Assembly: GCA_009929315.1 (NCBI GenBank)
Contig: SAAS01000006.1
Location: forward strand, 62,001-126,000
Origin: Clostridia bacterium
GTDB lineage: Bacteria > Bacillota > Clostridia > Oscillospirales > Oscillospiraceae
Length of the DNA stretch: 64,000 nt
Direction of reading: 5' to 3'
Positions within the stretch are counted from its first letter, which is position 1; each line of letters starts with the position of its first letter. The notes below the pieces were generated by a model. The model did no database searches and was not told the origin of the DNA. It worked only from the letters and a program-made list of their open reading frames with translations. Position numbers and translations under genes: made by a program. Positions 25,944-35,145 of this stretch are shown in pieces.

Positions 25944-27323
25944 CTACGAAACCGAGCCGAGACTGAAGGTAACGTTGCTGTCCGCAGGTTCTAAGTCTAC
26001 CCACAAGCCTTCAATGGCGTAGGAGTATTGTGAGTAGATAAATTTGCTCCAGAGGCTGAGCTTGCTCTTGTCAATTTCGACGCGGGTGCTTGCGTCCTCG
26101 TTGCCGTCATAGTGCGCCAAAAAAGCCTCGGAGATGGTGTCCGCTATGTAGTCCGAGTCTTTGTCCGAAACACGATAACCCTTAAGAGTATTGTACGCCT
26201 CGGTGTAGATTGTCTTCTTGACAAAGGCGCGGGCGGAAGCGGCAAAGTCCGCTCCGTAGCTGTCAATCAGGTGCTCCGTTTTGTCGGTAAAGTTATTATC
26301 CGAAATTGTGCAAAATCTCATGGAGCAGGGCGCCGTGCTCAGCGAGCCCGTTTCAAGGTCATAGATGAAGCCCTCGTCGCCGTTGTCCTCCAGTGATATG
26401 TCCTGCGCGTGGTAGTGCCCCGTAAAGGCAAGACGAACTCCATAAGAGGTGAGCAGCTTGCCGACATACTTGTAATCGCTCAGGAGGTAATCCGGGTGCA
26501 GCTTGCTTTGTCCTTCCCAGTGCTCAACTATGCCGTGGTGCTCAAGAACTATAACAGCCTTGCCCTTTTCGGCTGCCTGCGCAAGAACTCCCTCGAGCCA
26601 ATCTATCTGGCTCTGAACAAGCTCTCCCGCCCAAACCTCCTCGGTATCGGGCTGGTTTTTCTCGTATTCGTTTGTGTCGAGAGCCACGAGCCAAAGCCCG
26701 TCCTCGGGCTCGGCAACATAACTGAGCGTTTCGGGGTCGCGCATAATCGCGTCGCCGTAACCGAAGTTACTGTAAATCTCCGCGAACTCCTCCTCGGAGA
26801 CGTTTTCCACAGGCTCGGTGCCGTCACCGACATATCTGACCGCAAGGGGGTTATCCACATCGTGGTTTCCGGGAACAACATAGACCTTTATGCCTGCGTC
26901 CACAAGGCGCTGAAACTGCTCGGCGACCTTCTCGTGGTTAATTCTCTCCCCGTCCTTGGTCAAATCTCCGCTCGAGAGCACAAATTTAACGTCCGACTCA
27001 AGAATCCTGTCGACTGCTCTCTCGAGCAGCTCCGCGCTCTCCTTCAAGAGCTTACGGTCCGAAGCCAGACACTCCTCAAACGCCGCGCCCGTGGTACCTA
27101 GCGAGGTGTCATAGTAATGCGTGTCGCTTATAACGGCAAAGCTGGTATCGGGATAGGAAACCATACTGTCCTGTGTAACCGTGCCGTAGCTGTATGTATA
27201 TTTCGGAAGCGAGGAAACATAGCCTGAAATCAGCTTATAGGCAACGAAGCCCAGCACAAGCACCGCAAGAACAATCAGAACGATATTTCTCACAAGATGC
27301 CGCTTTGTTTTGACCTTTTCCAT
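25944..27323 (-). CDS. Membrane-anchored calcineurin-like metallophosphoesterase
   Basis: 459 aa from the ATG at 27323, where GGAGG sits 6 nt upstream and the basic-then-hydrophobic start (KTKRHLVRNIVLIVLAVLVLG) forms a signal anchor. All metallophosphoesterase motifs are present: ISDTHYYD, GDLTKDG, PGNHDVDNP, LEHHG, and GHYHAQD, binding two metal ions. The catalytic domain would face outside. Substrates of this branch are not known. A longer upstream open frame exists but has no RBS or family match. Confidence 0.88.
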   Translation of the reverse strand: MEKVKTKRHLVRNIVLIVLAVLVLGFVAYKLISGYVSSLPKYTYSYGTVTQDSMVSYPDTSFAVISDTHYYDTSLGTTGAAFEECLASDRKLLKESAELLERAVDRILESDVKFVLSSGDLTKDGERINHEKVAEQFQRLVDAGIKVYVVPGNHDVDNPLAVRYVGDGTEPVENVSEEEFAEIYSNFGYGDAIMRDPETLSYVAEPEDGLWLVALDTNEYEKNQPDTEEVWAGELVQSQIDWLEGVLAQAAEKGKAVIVLEHHGIVEHWEGQSKLHPDYLLSDYKYVGKLLTSYGVRLAFTGHYHAQDISLEDNGDEGFIYDLETGSLSTAPCSMRFCTISDNNFTDKTEHLIDSYGADFAASARAFVKKTIYTEAYNTLKGYRVSDKDSDYIADTISEAFLAHYDGNEDASTRVEIDKSKLSLWSKFIYSQYSYAIEGLWVDLEPADSNVTFSLGSVS

Positions 27324-27365
27324 AAGAACCTCCCAATATTTCTTTATAGAAACCCATTTTGCAAT

Positions 27366-27394
27366 ATTATACATTTTTACGCTGTCATACGCAA
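27366..27394 (-). promoter_or_regulatory. Sigma-A-type promoter for the phosphoesterase gene
   Basis: On the minus strand TTGCGT, 17 nt, TATAAT; start near 27359, 36 nt before the ATG. Confidence 0.55.
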
Positions 27395-27522
27395 TGGATA
27401 TACGATAAATTGGCTTATTCAATACATATTCTTTATAATGCGGAGTATTCCCGCCCGAACCGCTTCTTTGCTTGCACTCGCACATTTTACTTAGTCGAAC
27501 GCGAGAAAAATTGCCGCGCCTG

Positions 27523-27551
27523 TTGCCAAGCGGGAAAAATAATCCTATAAT
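27523..27551 (+). promoter_or_regulatory. Sigma-A-type promoter for DUF2156-GNAT gene
   Basis: TTGCCA, 17 nt, TATAAT (27546-27551). Because transcription would start near 27558, it supports the ATG at 27618 over the earlier one at 27558. Confidence 0.6.
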
Positions 27552-27617
27552 ACAGGCATGAACCGCTTTCGGCTGCCTTTTTCGCCGAAAAAGAGAAAAA
27601 AACAAGGAATTGACTTT

Positions 27618-29018
27618 ATGCTGGCTTTTAAACCCGTAACCCAAAGCGATGGCGGAGCGCTCCGCCGCTACTACAAGGACTGCAATTACGGTCTTTGCGA
27701 ATACTCTGCAGGAACGAAATTCTTGTGGCGCACCGTGCTCAACCCTTCCTGGAGCGAGGCGCACGGCTGCCTCATTGTAAGAAACAAAATTGAGAATCAA
27801 TATGTCTTCGACTATCCCGTTCCCGGACCCGAGGGCGACGTTGAAGCCGCCCTGACCTCTATCGAGAGCTATTGTATGGAGGAGGGGATTCCGCTTGTAA
27901 TTTCCGTTGTTCCCGAATCCGAAGCTCCCGTCCTGCTCTCGCGTTACCCTTATGCGCGCGTCAGCAATATTCGCACTTGGCGTGACTACATCTACCATGC
28001 GGGAGATTTGCAGGAATTTTCAGGTTCAAAATATTCGGGTCAGCGCAACCATATCAACAAATTCCGCAAAAACACTCCGAACGCCGAATTTCGCCCGCTG
28101 AAGGAGGAAAATCTCCCTCAAATAGAGGCGTTTCTGGAGGAGTTCGGCAAGGAATTTACGAAAACGGATTATTCTGCCACAAGAGAGCTGGCTCTTGCAA
28201 AAAAAATGCTGCGGCTGGTGAAAAAACCTTGGTTTTTGGCAGGAGGTATGTTCGACGGCGAAAAGCTTATCGCACTTTCTCTCGCCGAGAAGTGCGGACA
28301 CACGCTGATTATCCATCTCGAAAAGGCGCTTTACTCTTATGAAGGGGTCTATCCCACCCTCGTTCAGGCGTTCGCGCGTTACTACGGAAATGGGATAACC
28401 TGTATTAACCGAGAGGACGACGCCGCCGACCGCGGCCTTCGCATCTCAAAGCTGCAATACGGCCCCGCGAAACTTGCTCCCAAATATCGCTTTGAGCCGC
28501 AAAACGAGCTTTTATGCCATGTAAGGGAGATTCCGACGCTCCAAACAAAGCGCCTTACTTTGTCGGCACTTACCGAGGATGATGTCGCCGAATACAACGC
28601 GCTAGTTCTCGACAGCGAGCGGAACCGCTTTTGGGGCTACGACGACCTTGCAGGACTCGACGGTCCCGTTAAGCCCGACAGCTTTTTAAAAATTGCGAGG
28701 CAGGATTTCTGCAAGTGCGCGGCTGTGAACTTTGCGGTGCGGCTGGACGGCAAGTGTATAGGCGAGGCGGTGCTCTATCGCTTCAATTACAGGGGTGATG
28801 CGGAGCTTGGCTGCCGCATAGCGAAGCAGTACAGCGGAAACGGCTATGGAACGGAGGCCTTTGCCGCCGCGGCCGAATGGGCTCTTTACAAGGTTCATCT
28901 GACACGCTTGGTGGCTAAATGCTACAAGGAGAACATCGCGTCGTTCAAAATGCTCTCCTCCTGCATGAAAAAAAGCGGAGAAGACGAAACCTTCTTCTAT
29001 TTTGAAAAATTGGTTTAA
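27618..29018 (+). CDS. DUF2156 (aminoacyl/peptidyl transferase-like) fused to GNAT acetyltransferase
   Basis: 466 aa from the ATG at 27618 (AAGGAA 8 nt upstream). The first ~300 residues match DUF2156, a tandem acetyltransferase fold related to the catalytic part of MprF-type lysyltransferases and FemX; SGQRNHINKFRKN and the glycine-poor KCGHTLIIHLEKAL segments are visible. The last ~165 residues form a separate RimJ/RimL-like GNAT domain (LQTKRLTLSALTEDDV...FAVRLDGKCIGEAVLY...KQYSGNGYGTEAF), with the acetyl-CoA loop in QYSGNGYGTE. The two transferase modules in one chain are unusual. The acceptor is unknown. Confidence 0.85.
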   Translation: MLAFKPVTQSDGGALRRYYKDCNYGLCEYSAGTKFLWRTVLNPSWSEAHGCLIVRNKIENQYVFDYPVPGPEGDVEAALTSIESYCMEEGIPLVISVVPESEAPVLLSRYPYARVSNIRTWRDYIYHAGDLQEFSGSKYSGQRNHINKFRKNTPNAEFRPLKEENLPQIEAFLEEFGKEFTKTDYSATRELALAKKMLRLVKKPWFLAGGMFDGEKLIALSLAEKCGHTLIIHLEKALYSYEGVYPTLVQAFARYYGNGITCINREDDAADRGLRISKLQYGPAKLAPKYRFEPQNELLCHVREIPTLQTKRLTLSALTEDDVAEYNALVLDSERNRFWGYDDLAGLDGPVKPDSFLKIARQDFCKCAAVNFAVRLDGKCIGEAVLYRFNYRGDAELGCRIAKQYSGNGYGTEAFAAAAEWALYKVHLTRLVAKCYKENIASFKMLSSCMKKSGEDETFFYFEKLV

Positions 29019-29019
29019 T

Positions 29020-29053
29020 ATAATCGGCGGGCGAGCTTCGACCCGCCGATTAT
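29020..29053 (+). terminator. Terminator after DUF2156-GNAT gene
   Basis: ATAATCGGCGGG / CCCGCCGATTAT, 12-bp perfect stem with a 10-nt loop, only partly followed by T residues. Confidence 0.75.
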
Positions 29054-29164
29054 ATTGCATTGTGTATACTATTAGGGAACAAGAAACGAGCTGTTTTCGT
29101 CTAAACACAAAATTAAATCTCTGTTTTCCGCTTTTTAGCGTAAAACACCGTTAGGGAGCTTGTT

Positions 29165-29893
29165 ATGAACAGAAAATATATAAAACTATTCGCTTTTGTA
29201 TCGGCAGCGGCGCTCACGCTGAGCTTTCTGGTCGGCTGCTCGTTTAAAACCAACACCGCGGCTTCACCGGACGTTTCCGCGCCTGAAACCGCTGTCAGCC
29301 CGAGCACTGTGCCCGCAAGTCCTGTCCCAAGCGTCAACAAAAAGGACATCGAGGACGCACTCGCACTTTACGGTGAAAGCGTCATCGATATAACTTGGGC
29401 TCCGGATAATTCGGCTGTCGTTTTCATTAAGCTTACGGGCGACACGAGCAATATCTATCTCTGGAAAGTGGGGACGGACGCCGAAAAGTCCCTTATGGCG
29501 GCAGAGCCGACGACGGACGGTTTCTTATGGTCGCCGAACAGCAAATATTTCCTTGTTAATGTCGGTCACATGGGTCCCGGAACAATTACGAGCACCCTCT
29601 TTAATGCCGAGAGCATGGAACTTATCAGCTCAGACATCTCAACCGCTTCCATCTCGCCTCCCGTGTGGAGCCCCGACAGCAGATTTTTAGCGCTCTCCTC
29701 TTGGGCTGATTACAAGACGGCCGAACTGCTCACGTTTGCCGTTGCCAGTAAGACCACAGTCAGCCTTGTAAAATCCAGCAACTCCTTTGGTCCTTATGTC
29801 GTTGAGACTTGGGGCGAGGACAACATTATTAAATATACCGAAATGACAAGCTCGAGCGATCGAGCGGAAAAAACCATTGAACTCGGCGAGTAA
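29165..29893 (+). CDS. Lipoprotein with TolB/WD40-like propeller repeats
   Basis: 242 aa. Lipoprotein signal with lipobox VGC (Cys25), then a low-complexity Ser/Pro/Thr linker. The rest has repeats of the type W-[AS]-P-D/N-[SN]-x-hydrophobic (ITWAPDNSAVVFIK, FLWSPNSKYFLVN, VWSPDSRFLALS), typical of WD40-like beta-propeller blades, but only about three to four, so an incomplete or dimeric propeller. No known function. It begins 110 nt after the previous terminator and is followed at 75 nt by another exported protein, likely cotranscribed. Confidence 0.75.
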   Translation: MNRKYIKLFAFVSAAALTLSFLVGCSFKTNTAASPDVSAPETAVSPSTVPASPVPSVNKKDIEDALALYGESVIDITWAPDNSAVVFIKLTGDTSNIYLWKVGTDAEKSLMAAEPTTDGFLWSPNSKYFLVNVGHMGPGTITSTLFNAESMELISSDISTASISPPVWSPDSRFLALSSWADYKTAELLTFAVASKTTVSLVKSSNSFGPYVVETWGEDNIIKYTEMTSSSDRAEKTIELGE

Positions 29894-29968
29894 TAACCCG
29901 AGCACAAAAATCTTAAACGCAATCCTTCGCGGGATAACTGCAGATATTGAAAAAGGAAAGGAAGTTAT

Positions 29969-30595
29969 ATGAAAAAGACTGTTTTAACGGCGCTTATTTT
30001 CCTGCTTATCGGCCTTGCTCTCGGTTACCTGCTCTTTTCTGCACTTAACAAGGGCGACTCCGCTCCTTCAGCTTCTCCAACCTCTCAAAGCAAGCAATCG
30101 CAGCTTATTCAAGCCGCCCTATCGGCAGCCGAGCTGATTCGCGACGGCAGTTACGACAAGCTTTCCGAAGCGGTTCATCCCGAGGACGGAGTTTACTTTG
30201 TGCCCTACTCTTATGTGGATAAGGACGCAAATCAGCACTTTACCACCGAACAGCTCGCGGCCTTCGGCACGGACGAGAGCTCCTATCTCTGGGGTTATAC
30301 GGACGGCGAGGGCGCGCCCATCGAGCTCACGCCCAAGCAGTACTTTGAGAAATATGTCTATGACGAGGATTACCTGAACGCCCCGATTATCGGGCGAAAC
30401 TACATTACCATGTCGGGAAATTCCATTGAAAATGTCGCGGAGGCCTTTCCCAACTGCGAATTTGTCGATTTCCACTTTCCCGGTTTTGACGAACAATATG
30501 CGGGAATGGACTGGACAACGCTCAGGCTTGTGTTCCGTGAATATGAGGGCGTTTATAAGCTCGTGGCTGTAATCCATGCCCAGTGGACAATTTAG
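29969..30595 (+). CDS. Exported/membrane-anchored protein of unknown function
   Basis: 208 aa. One N-terminal hydrophobic segment (LTALIFLLIGLALGYLLFSA) without a lipobox Cys, then a Ser/Pro/Gln linker and a ~150-aa folded domain that contains LRDGSYDKLSEAVHPEDGVYFVPY-like text and ends YKLVAVIHAQWTI. The domain pattern resembles small NTF2-like extracellular domains of Firmicutes, but I do not recognise a named family. AAAGGAAAGGAAG precedes the ATG. Confidence 0.7.
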   Translation: MKKTVLTALIFLLIGLALGYLLFSALNKGDSAPSASPTSQSKQSQLIQAALSAAELIRDGSYDKLSEAVHPEDGVYFVPYSYVDKDANQHFTTEQLAAFGTDESSYLWGYTDGEGAPIELTPKQYFEKYVYDEDYLNAPIIGRNYITMSGNSIENVAEAFPNCEFVDFHFPGFDEQYAGMDWTTLRLVFREYEGVYKLVAVIHAQWTI

Positions 30596-30630
30596 GGTTA
30601 AATATTGATAACAAAAGCATAGAAGATTAA

Positions 30631-30662
30631 AGAAGACCGAAGCCTGAGCTTCGGTCTTCTTC
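30631..30662. terminator. Bidirectional terminator
   Basis: AGAAGACCGAAGC / GCTTCGGTCTTCT, 13-bp stem, 4-nt loop, between the exported protein and the convergent transketolase operon. Confidence 0.88.
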
Positions 30663-30702
30663 ATTACCGCTAATACCATTTTCAAGGAATTTTGCAACGC
30701 GC

Positions 30703-31650
30703 CTATTTGAGCGCGCTCCTTACTTCCTCCGCGATGTGCTCGGCTGTAAGGCGGAAGCGCTTTTGCAGGTAGTCCTGAGGTCCGACCTCGCCGTATTCGT
30801 CTTCCACGGCGACATGTCCGACGCGCACCCCCGCTCCCGCGAGAGTTTCGCAGACCGCGCTGTAAAGTCCGCCGATACGGTTATGGTTTTCGGCTGTAAC
30901 CACCGCCTTGACCTTTCCCGCGTATGCCTTGACGAGAGCCTCATCCAGAGGCTTAATTGTGAACATATCAATGACCGCGGCGCTTATGCCCTCTTTTTCA
31001 AGGGAACTCGCCGCCTGCATTGCCTCATGCACCATAATGCCACAGGCGAAAATCGCGGCGTCCGTGCCCTCACGCAGAACAATGCCTTTGCCGATTTCAA
31101 ACTTTGAGCCGTCCGCGTAGACCTTAGCCGCGTTTTTACGGCTCACGCGGAGGTATTTAACACCCTGCATGTCCTTGAACTGAGTCAGCACGTCGAGAAG
31201 CATATTTGCGTCCGTAATATCAACAACAGTCGCGTTCGGAATTGCCCTGTAAAGCGCGACATCCTCAAAGGGCATGTGCGTTCCGCCGTTGAAGGCGGCG
31301 CAAACGCCGGGGTCGGTGCCGATAACCGTTACTGAGTTTTTCGCGTAGCCGCCGGAAAGAAAAATCTGGTCGTAGCAGCGGCGGGAAGCGAAGGGTCCGA
31401 AGGTGTGCACAATGGGCTTAAAGCCGACTGCCGACATACCGCAGGCAACGCCGATCATGTTGGCTTCGGCAACTCCGCAGTTAATCGCGCGGTCACAGGT
31501 AGGCGCCCATTTCGCGGTACCGATGCAGCTCATAAGGTCAGCGTCCAGATACACGACATCGGGGTCTTCGGCCGCAAGACGCGGTATAGTTGCGCCTAAA
31601 ATGTCCTTGAAGGCACGGGAGTCCATTTCTCCGTTATATACAATGTTCAT
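30703..31650 (-). CDS. Transketolase, C-terminal (pyrimidine-binding and C-) subunit
   Basis: 315 aa, the second half of a split transketolase. It has the pyrimidine-domain segment NCGVAEANMIGVACGMSAVG with the Glu that activates thiamine diphosphate, the ASRRCYDQIFLSG region, and a C-terminal transketolase domain (VVTAENHNRIGGLYSAV). It works with the N-terminal subunit encoded immediately upstream, with which it overlaps by 4 nt. Split transketolases move two-carbon units between sugar phosphates; in some bacteria they serve specialised aldol or sulfosugar routes. Confidence 0.9.
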   Translation of the reverse strand: MNIVYNGEMDSRAFKDILGATIPRLAAEDPDVVYLDADLMSCIGTAKWAPTCDRAINCGVAEANMIGVACGMSAVGFKPIVHTFGPFASRRCYDQIFLSGGYAKNSVTVIGTDPGVCAAFNGGTHMPFEDVALYRAIPNATVVDITDANMLLDVLTQFKDMQGVKYLRVSRKNAAKVYADGSKFEIGKGIVLREGTDAAIFACGIMVHEAMQAASSLEKEGISAAVIDMFTIKPLDEALVKAYAGKVKAVVTAENHNRIGGLYSAVCETLAGAGVRVGHVAVEDEYGEVGPQDYLQKRFRLTAEHIAEEVRSALK

Positions 31651-32495
31651 CTGCCCGCCTCCTTACGCAAAGCCGCCAGCTCATCGCCGAGCTGTTTAAG
31701 CCATTTGTCGCAGACCTCGGCACCCACGTTCATGCTGTGGTTTGATACTGTGTCCTCGACCTCTTTAACACCGCTGCCCTTGACCGTGTCAAGAATTACG
31801 GCAAGCGGTCTCATACCTGCGGGCTTTGTGAAAACCTCGTAGAGCTTTTCGATATCGTTTCCGTCAATCGTCACGGCATCAAAGCCGAAAGAGCGGAATT
31901 TTGCTTCAAAATCAAAGGGTTCAAGTATATCCTTCACATAGCCGTCAAGCTGCTTTTTGTTGTAATCCACAAGCCAAACAAGATTATTGACCTTTTTCGC
32001 CGCGGCAAACATTGCCGCCTCCCATGCCTGCCCCTCATCCAGCTCTCCGTCGCCAGTAATCAGGAACACCCTGTTTTTGCGCCCTTTGAGCATATCGCCC
32101 AGCGCCATACCGACTGCCAGAGAAGTCCCCTGTCCGAGTGAGCCTGTGGTCATGTCAATGCCTTTAGTTTTGAGTCTGTCGCAATGACTTGGCAGCCTGG
32201 TGCCCGGCTGATTGAGTGTTTTTAGTTCCTCATAAGGGAAAAAGCCCTTTAGTGCGAGCGCCGCATAAACGGCGGGTCCCGCGTGTCCCTTGGAAGATAC
32301 AAGCTTGTCCCTGTCCTCTTTGTCCGGATTTTTCGGGTCGTAGCTCATAACCGCGCCGTAAAGCACCGCCAGCGCGTCCGCCACGCTCAGTGAGCCTCCG
32401 ATATGTCCGAAACCTCTGGCCTTGATTTGTTCCACAATGCCTATCCTGATTTCAAGCGCAAATTCTTCTAGTCCGCGCTTTGTTTCCGAATCCAT
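31647..32495 (-). CDS. Transketolase, N-terminal (thiamine-diphosphate) subunit
   Basis: 282 aa from the ATG at 32495 (AGGAGG 6 nt upstream). SKGHAGPAVYAALALKG and GSLGQGTSLAVGMALG precede the thiamine-diphosphate motif, which begins GDGELDEGQAWEAAMFAA and ends in the conserved VDYNKKQLDG. It lacks the pyrimidine domain, supplied by the next gene. The 95-nt gap to malic enzyme upstream shows no terminator, so the three genes are probably one transcript. Confidence 0.92.
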   Translation of the reverse strand: MDSETKRGLEEFALEIRIGIVEQIKARGFGHIGGSLSVADALAVLYGAVMSYDPKNPDKEDRDKLVSSKGHAGPAVYAALALKGFFPYEELKTLNQPGTRLPSHCDRLKTKGIDMTTGSLGQGTSLAVGMALGDMLKGRKNRVFLITGDGELDEGQAWEAAMFAAAKKVNNLVWLVDYNKKQLDGYVKDILEPFDFEAKFRSFGFDAVTIDGNDIEKLYEVFTKPAGMRPLAVILDTVKGSGVKEVEDTVSNHSMNVGAEVCDKWLKQLGDELAALRKEAGR

Positions 32496-32590
32496 TGAAA
32501 TTCCTCCTTTTACTGCTGAAAATAAATATATCGCTAAACTGCTTGGCGTCGGAACAACCGACACTTGGCCGAGTAACTGTCACAAATAAG

Positions 32591-33763
32591 TTAAATTCTT
32601 GCAACGCCCGATTTTCTCGCAGCTTCCGCAACGGCGGCAGAAACGGCGGGTCCGACCCTCGGGTCGAGAGGGTTGGGAATTATATAATCCGCGCTAAGCT
32701 CCTCGTCGGAGATAAGCTCCGCAAGCGCCCGTGCCGCGGCAAGCTTCATTTCCTCGTTTATGTCCGAGGCTCTTACGTCAAAGGCGCCGCGGAAAATGCC
32801 CGGGAATGCCAGCACATTGTTTATTTGGTTCGGGAAGTCGCTGCGTCCCGTGGAGATAACTGCCGCGCCTGCCGCTCTGGCCTCATCGGGGAAAATTTCC
32901 GGTGTGGGGTTCGCGCAGCCAAAAATAATCGGATCCTTCGCCATGGAGCGCACCATGTCCGCGCTTACGACACCCGGGCCCGAGACTCCGATGAAGATAT
33001 CAGCGCCGACCATGGCGTCCGCAAGCGAGCCCCTGCGCTTTTCTTTGTTTGTTATACGCGAGAGTTCCTCCGTGTTGAAGTTCAGATTGTCGCGTCCTTC
33101 AAATATTATGCCGCGCCTGTCACACATTATAATATCCCTAAACCCGTCAGAAAACAATATCTTTGCAATCGCTGTTCCCGCGGCACCTACGCCGCTCATC
33201 GCGATTTTGACCTCTTCTTTCCTTTTCCCCACCACCTTGAGGGCGTTGTTAAGCCCCGCTAGTGTGATGACGGCGGTGCCGTGCTGGTCGTCATGGAAAA
33301 TCGGGATGTCACACTTCTCCTTGAGCTTTCTTTCTATCTCGAAGCAGCGCGGAGCCGCGATATCCTCAAGGTTTACGCCGCCGAAGCTGCCTGAAATAAG
33401 ACTTACGGTTTCAACAATGGTGTCCACATCCTTGGACTTAATGCAAAGCGGGAAGGCGTCCACATTGCCGAAGGCTTTAAACAGGGCACATTTGCCCTCC
33501 ATAACAGGCATACCCGCCTCGGGTCCGATATCGCCGAGCCCCAGAACGGCGGTGCCGTCCGTCACAACCAGGCAGAGGTTCCAGCGTCTTGTGTACTCAT
33601 AGCTTAAATTCACGTCCTTCTGAATTTCCAGACAGGGTTGAGCAACTCCGGGGGTATAAGCCAGAGCAAGCTCCTCGCTGGTCTTCAGCGGAACAGTTGT
33701 GATAACTTCGATTTTGCCCTTCCACTGACCGTGCAGCTTCAGGGACTCCTTTGCGTAATCCAT
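32591..33763 (-). CDS. Malic enzyme, NAD(P)-dependent (malate -> pyruvate + CO2)
   Basis: 390 aa, the short bacterial form. It decarboxylates malate to pyruvate with NAD(P)+ and Mg2+. The substrate region [15 protein letters not shown] contains the catalytic Tyr, and [16 protein letters not shown] is the metal-binding segment. The Rossmann motif [13 protein letters not shown] and [13 protein letters not shown] follow. AAAGGA precedes the ATG. It sits between the dehydratase operon and split transketolase on the same strand, behind a terminator at 33936-33979. Confidence 0.95.
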   Translation of the reverse strand: MDYAKESLKLHGQWKGKIEVITTVPLKTSEELALAYTPGVAQPCLEIQKDVNLSYEYTRRWNLCLVVTDGTAVLGLGDIGPEAGMPVMEGKCALFKAFGNVDAFPLCIKSKDVDTIVETVSLISGSFGGVNLEDIAAPRCFEIERKLKEKCDIPIFHDDQHGTAVITLAGLNNALKVVGKRKEEVKIAMSGVGAAGTAIAKILFSDGFRDIIMCDRRGIIFEGRDNLNFNTEELSRITNKEKRRGSLADAMVGADIFIGVSGPGVVSADMVRSMAKDPIIFGCANPTPEIFPDEARAAGAAVISTGRSDFPNQINNVLAFPGIFRGAFDVRASDINEEMKLAAARALAELISDEELSADYIIPNPLDPRVGPAVSAAVAEAARKSGVARI

Positions 33764-33935
33764 ATTGTATATCCTTTCAGATGATTATTCTAAATTATCC
33801 GCCTCAAGCGGAGGGATTTTTTCAAGTGCGGGACGAACTCCGCTCTCGTCGGTCAGACTATATATTACAGACTTTTGAGTAGTAACGTCAAGCACTTTCT
33901 TTTCCGTGCGCCCGTCGGGGCAAATCGGAGTATAC

Positions 33936-33979
33936 AAAAATGCTCAGACCTCAATTAAAGCCGAGGTCTGAGCATTTTT
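33936..33979. terminator. Terminator after the dehydratase operon
   Basis: AAAAATGCTCAGACCTC / GAGGTCTGAGCATTTTT, 17-bp perfect stem with a 10-nt loop. It ends transcription from the dehydratase genes before malic enzyme. Confidence 0.9.
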
Positions 33980-34019
33980 CTTGTTCTTAACTGCGTGGAT
34001 ACGGGTTATTTTGTCAGCA

Positions 34020-35141
34020 CTAAATAATTTCCGAGAACGCCTGAATACGGGTCTGCGCCTGCGCCTCCGCCTTCTGGTCAATCTCCATATAAAGGCAGGG
34101 AACACCCTTGTTTTCAAGCGCCTCCTTGAGCAGAGGATAGTCATATTCCTCGGGGTCGCAGAACTTCATCATGCAAACGATAACGCCCTTGACGTCGTAT
34201 TTGTCAATATCGGCGGCTATCATGTCGATACGCTTCTTTGACGGGTCATACGCGAGCGAGCAGCCCTCAAAAATCTGCCACCACAGTGCAAGACGGCGCA
34301 TGGCCGAGCCGCCCTGCGTGGGGACGTCGAAGCGGAACTGCCTTGTTTCCTGAGCAAGGTCATCCACGGCAACGGATAAGCCGTTATCCGCGAGCATTTT
34401 CAGCATAGCCTCGTCGTCCGCCATAATTCCCGTCAGCAGAACCGCCTTACCCTTGCGGCTGACTGGCAGAGTGGAAAGTGCGTCGCAAAGCTCATTTACA
34501 AGAGCCGTGTGCGAAGGCTTCTCCATGAAAAAGCCGCTCTTAATCACCGCGTGGCGGACAAAGGGCGTAATTATATCCGTGTGGTCGCAGGCGAGCCCAG
34601 TGAAACGGCGAAGAGCCATTCTGTTGTCGTTGAATACCTCAATCGCGTCCGAGATGGCCTTTTCAGAGACCTTTGCGCCCGAAAGCTCCTCAAGCGCCGT
34701 CAAAACGCGCCCGTATTCGCTCTCAAGGAAGGTAACTCCCGCCTCAATCTTGCGCATCTGCGGATAGGTAAACTGAATATGCTTTATCGAAGGAACTGCC
34801 ACCTTGAAATTTTGTCCGAGGCACTTAAGCGTGTCGCAGAGGGTCGGAATGATAACGGCGTCTATATCCTTATAGGTGCCGTTGAGCCCGTATTCGAGGT
34901 CGCTCATGAGAACACTGCAGCAAAAAGCGGGGACATATTCCTTCGCCCTGCTGTTTTCAACATCGCCGCCCCAAAGCCCGACAGGGAACATTCCCGCCGC
35001 GTAAACAAGCTCCGCGGGGACATATTCGGGGAAACAGCCGACTGCCTTGTTTCCCGTGCGCGCCTTGAACTCCTTGACCTGACGGAGGGGGTGCTTGGAA
35101 ACATCAACCAAGCTGTCTATGAGTTCCTGATAGTTTTTCAT
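34020..35141 (-). CDS. 2-Hydroxyacyl-CoA dehydratase, subunit B/C type (second subunit)
   Basis: 373 aa. One of two iron-sulfur subunits that remove water from (R)-2-hydroxyacyl-CoA by a ketyl-radical route. The family start is ELIDSLVDVSKHPLRQVKE; cysteines likely to hold the [4Fe-4S] cluster are in CCSVLMSDLEYGL, TLCDTLKCLGQNF and MKFCDPEEYDYPLL. It follows the first subunit by 4 nt and is the last gene before a strong terminator. Its acyl group cannot be told from sequence: the operon shape matches phenyllactate (fld), 2-hydroxyisocaproate (had) and related systems. Confidence 0.9.
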   Translation of the reverse strand: MKNYQELIDSLVDVSKHPLRQVKEFKARTGNKAVGCFPEYVPAELVYAAGMFPVGLWGGDVENSRAKEYVPAFCCSVLMSDLEYGLNGTYKDIDAVIIPTLCDTLKCLGQNFKVAVPSIKHIQFTYPQMRKIEAGVTFLESEYGRVLTALEELSGAKVSEKAISDAIEVFNDNRMALRRFTGLACDHTDIITPFVRHAVIKSGFFMEKPSHTALVNELCDALSTLPVSRKGKAVLLTGIMADDEAMLKMLADNGLSVAVDDLAQETRQFRFDVPTQGGSAMRRLALWWQIFEGCSLAYDPSKKRIDMIAADIDKYDVKGVIVCMMKFCDPEEYDYPLLKEALENKGVPCLYMEIDQKAEAQAQTRIQAFSEII

Positions 35142-35145
35142 GTTC

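Noticed and set aside
27324..27998. Upstream extension of the phosphoesterase by ~225 aa
   Set aside because: Overlaps the DUF2156 gene and its promoter; GGAGG and a signal anchor define the start at 27323.
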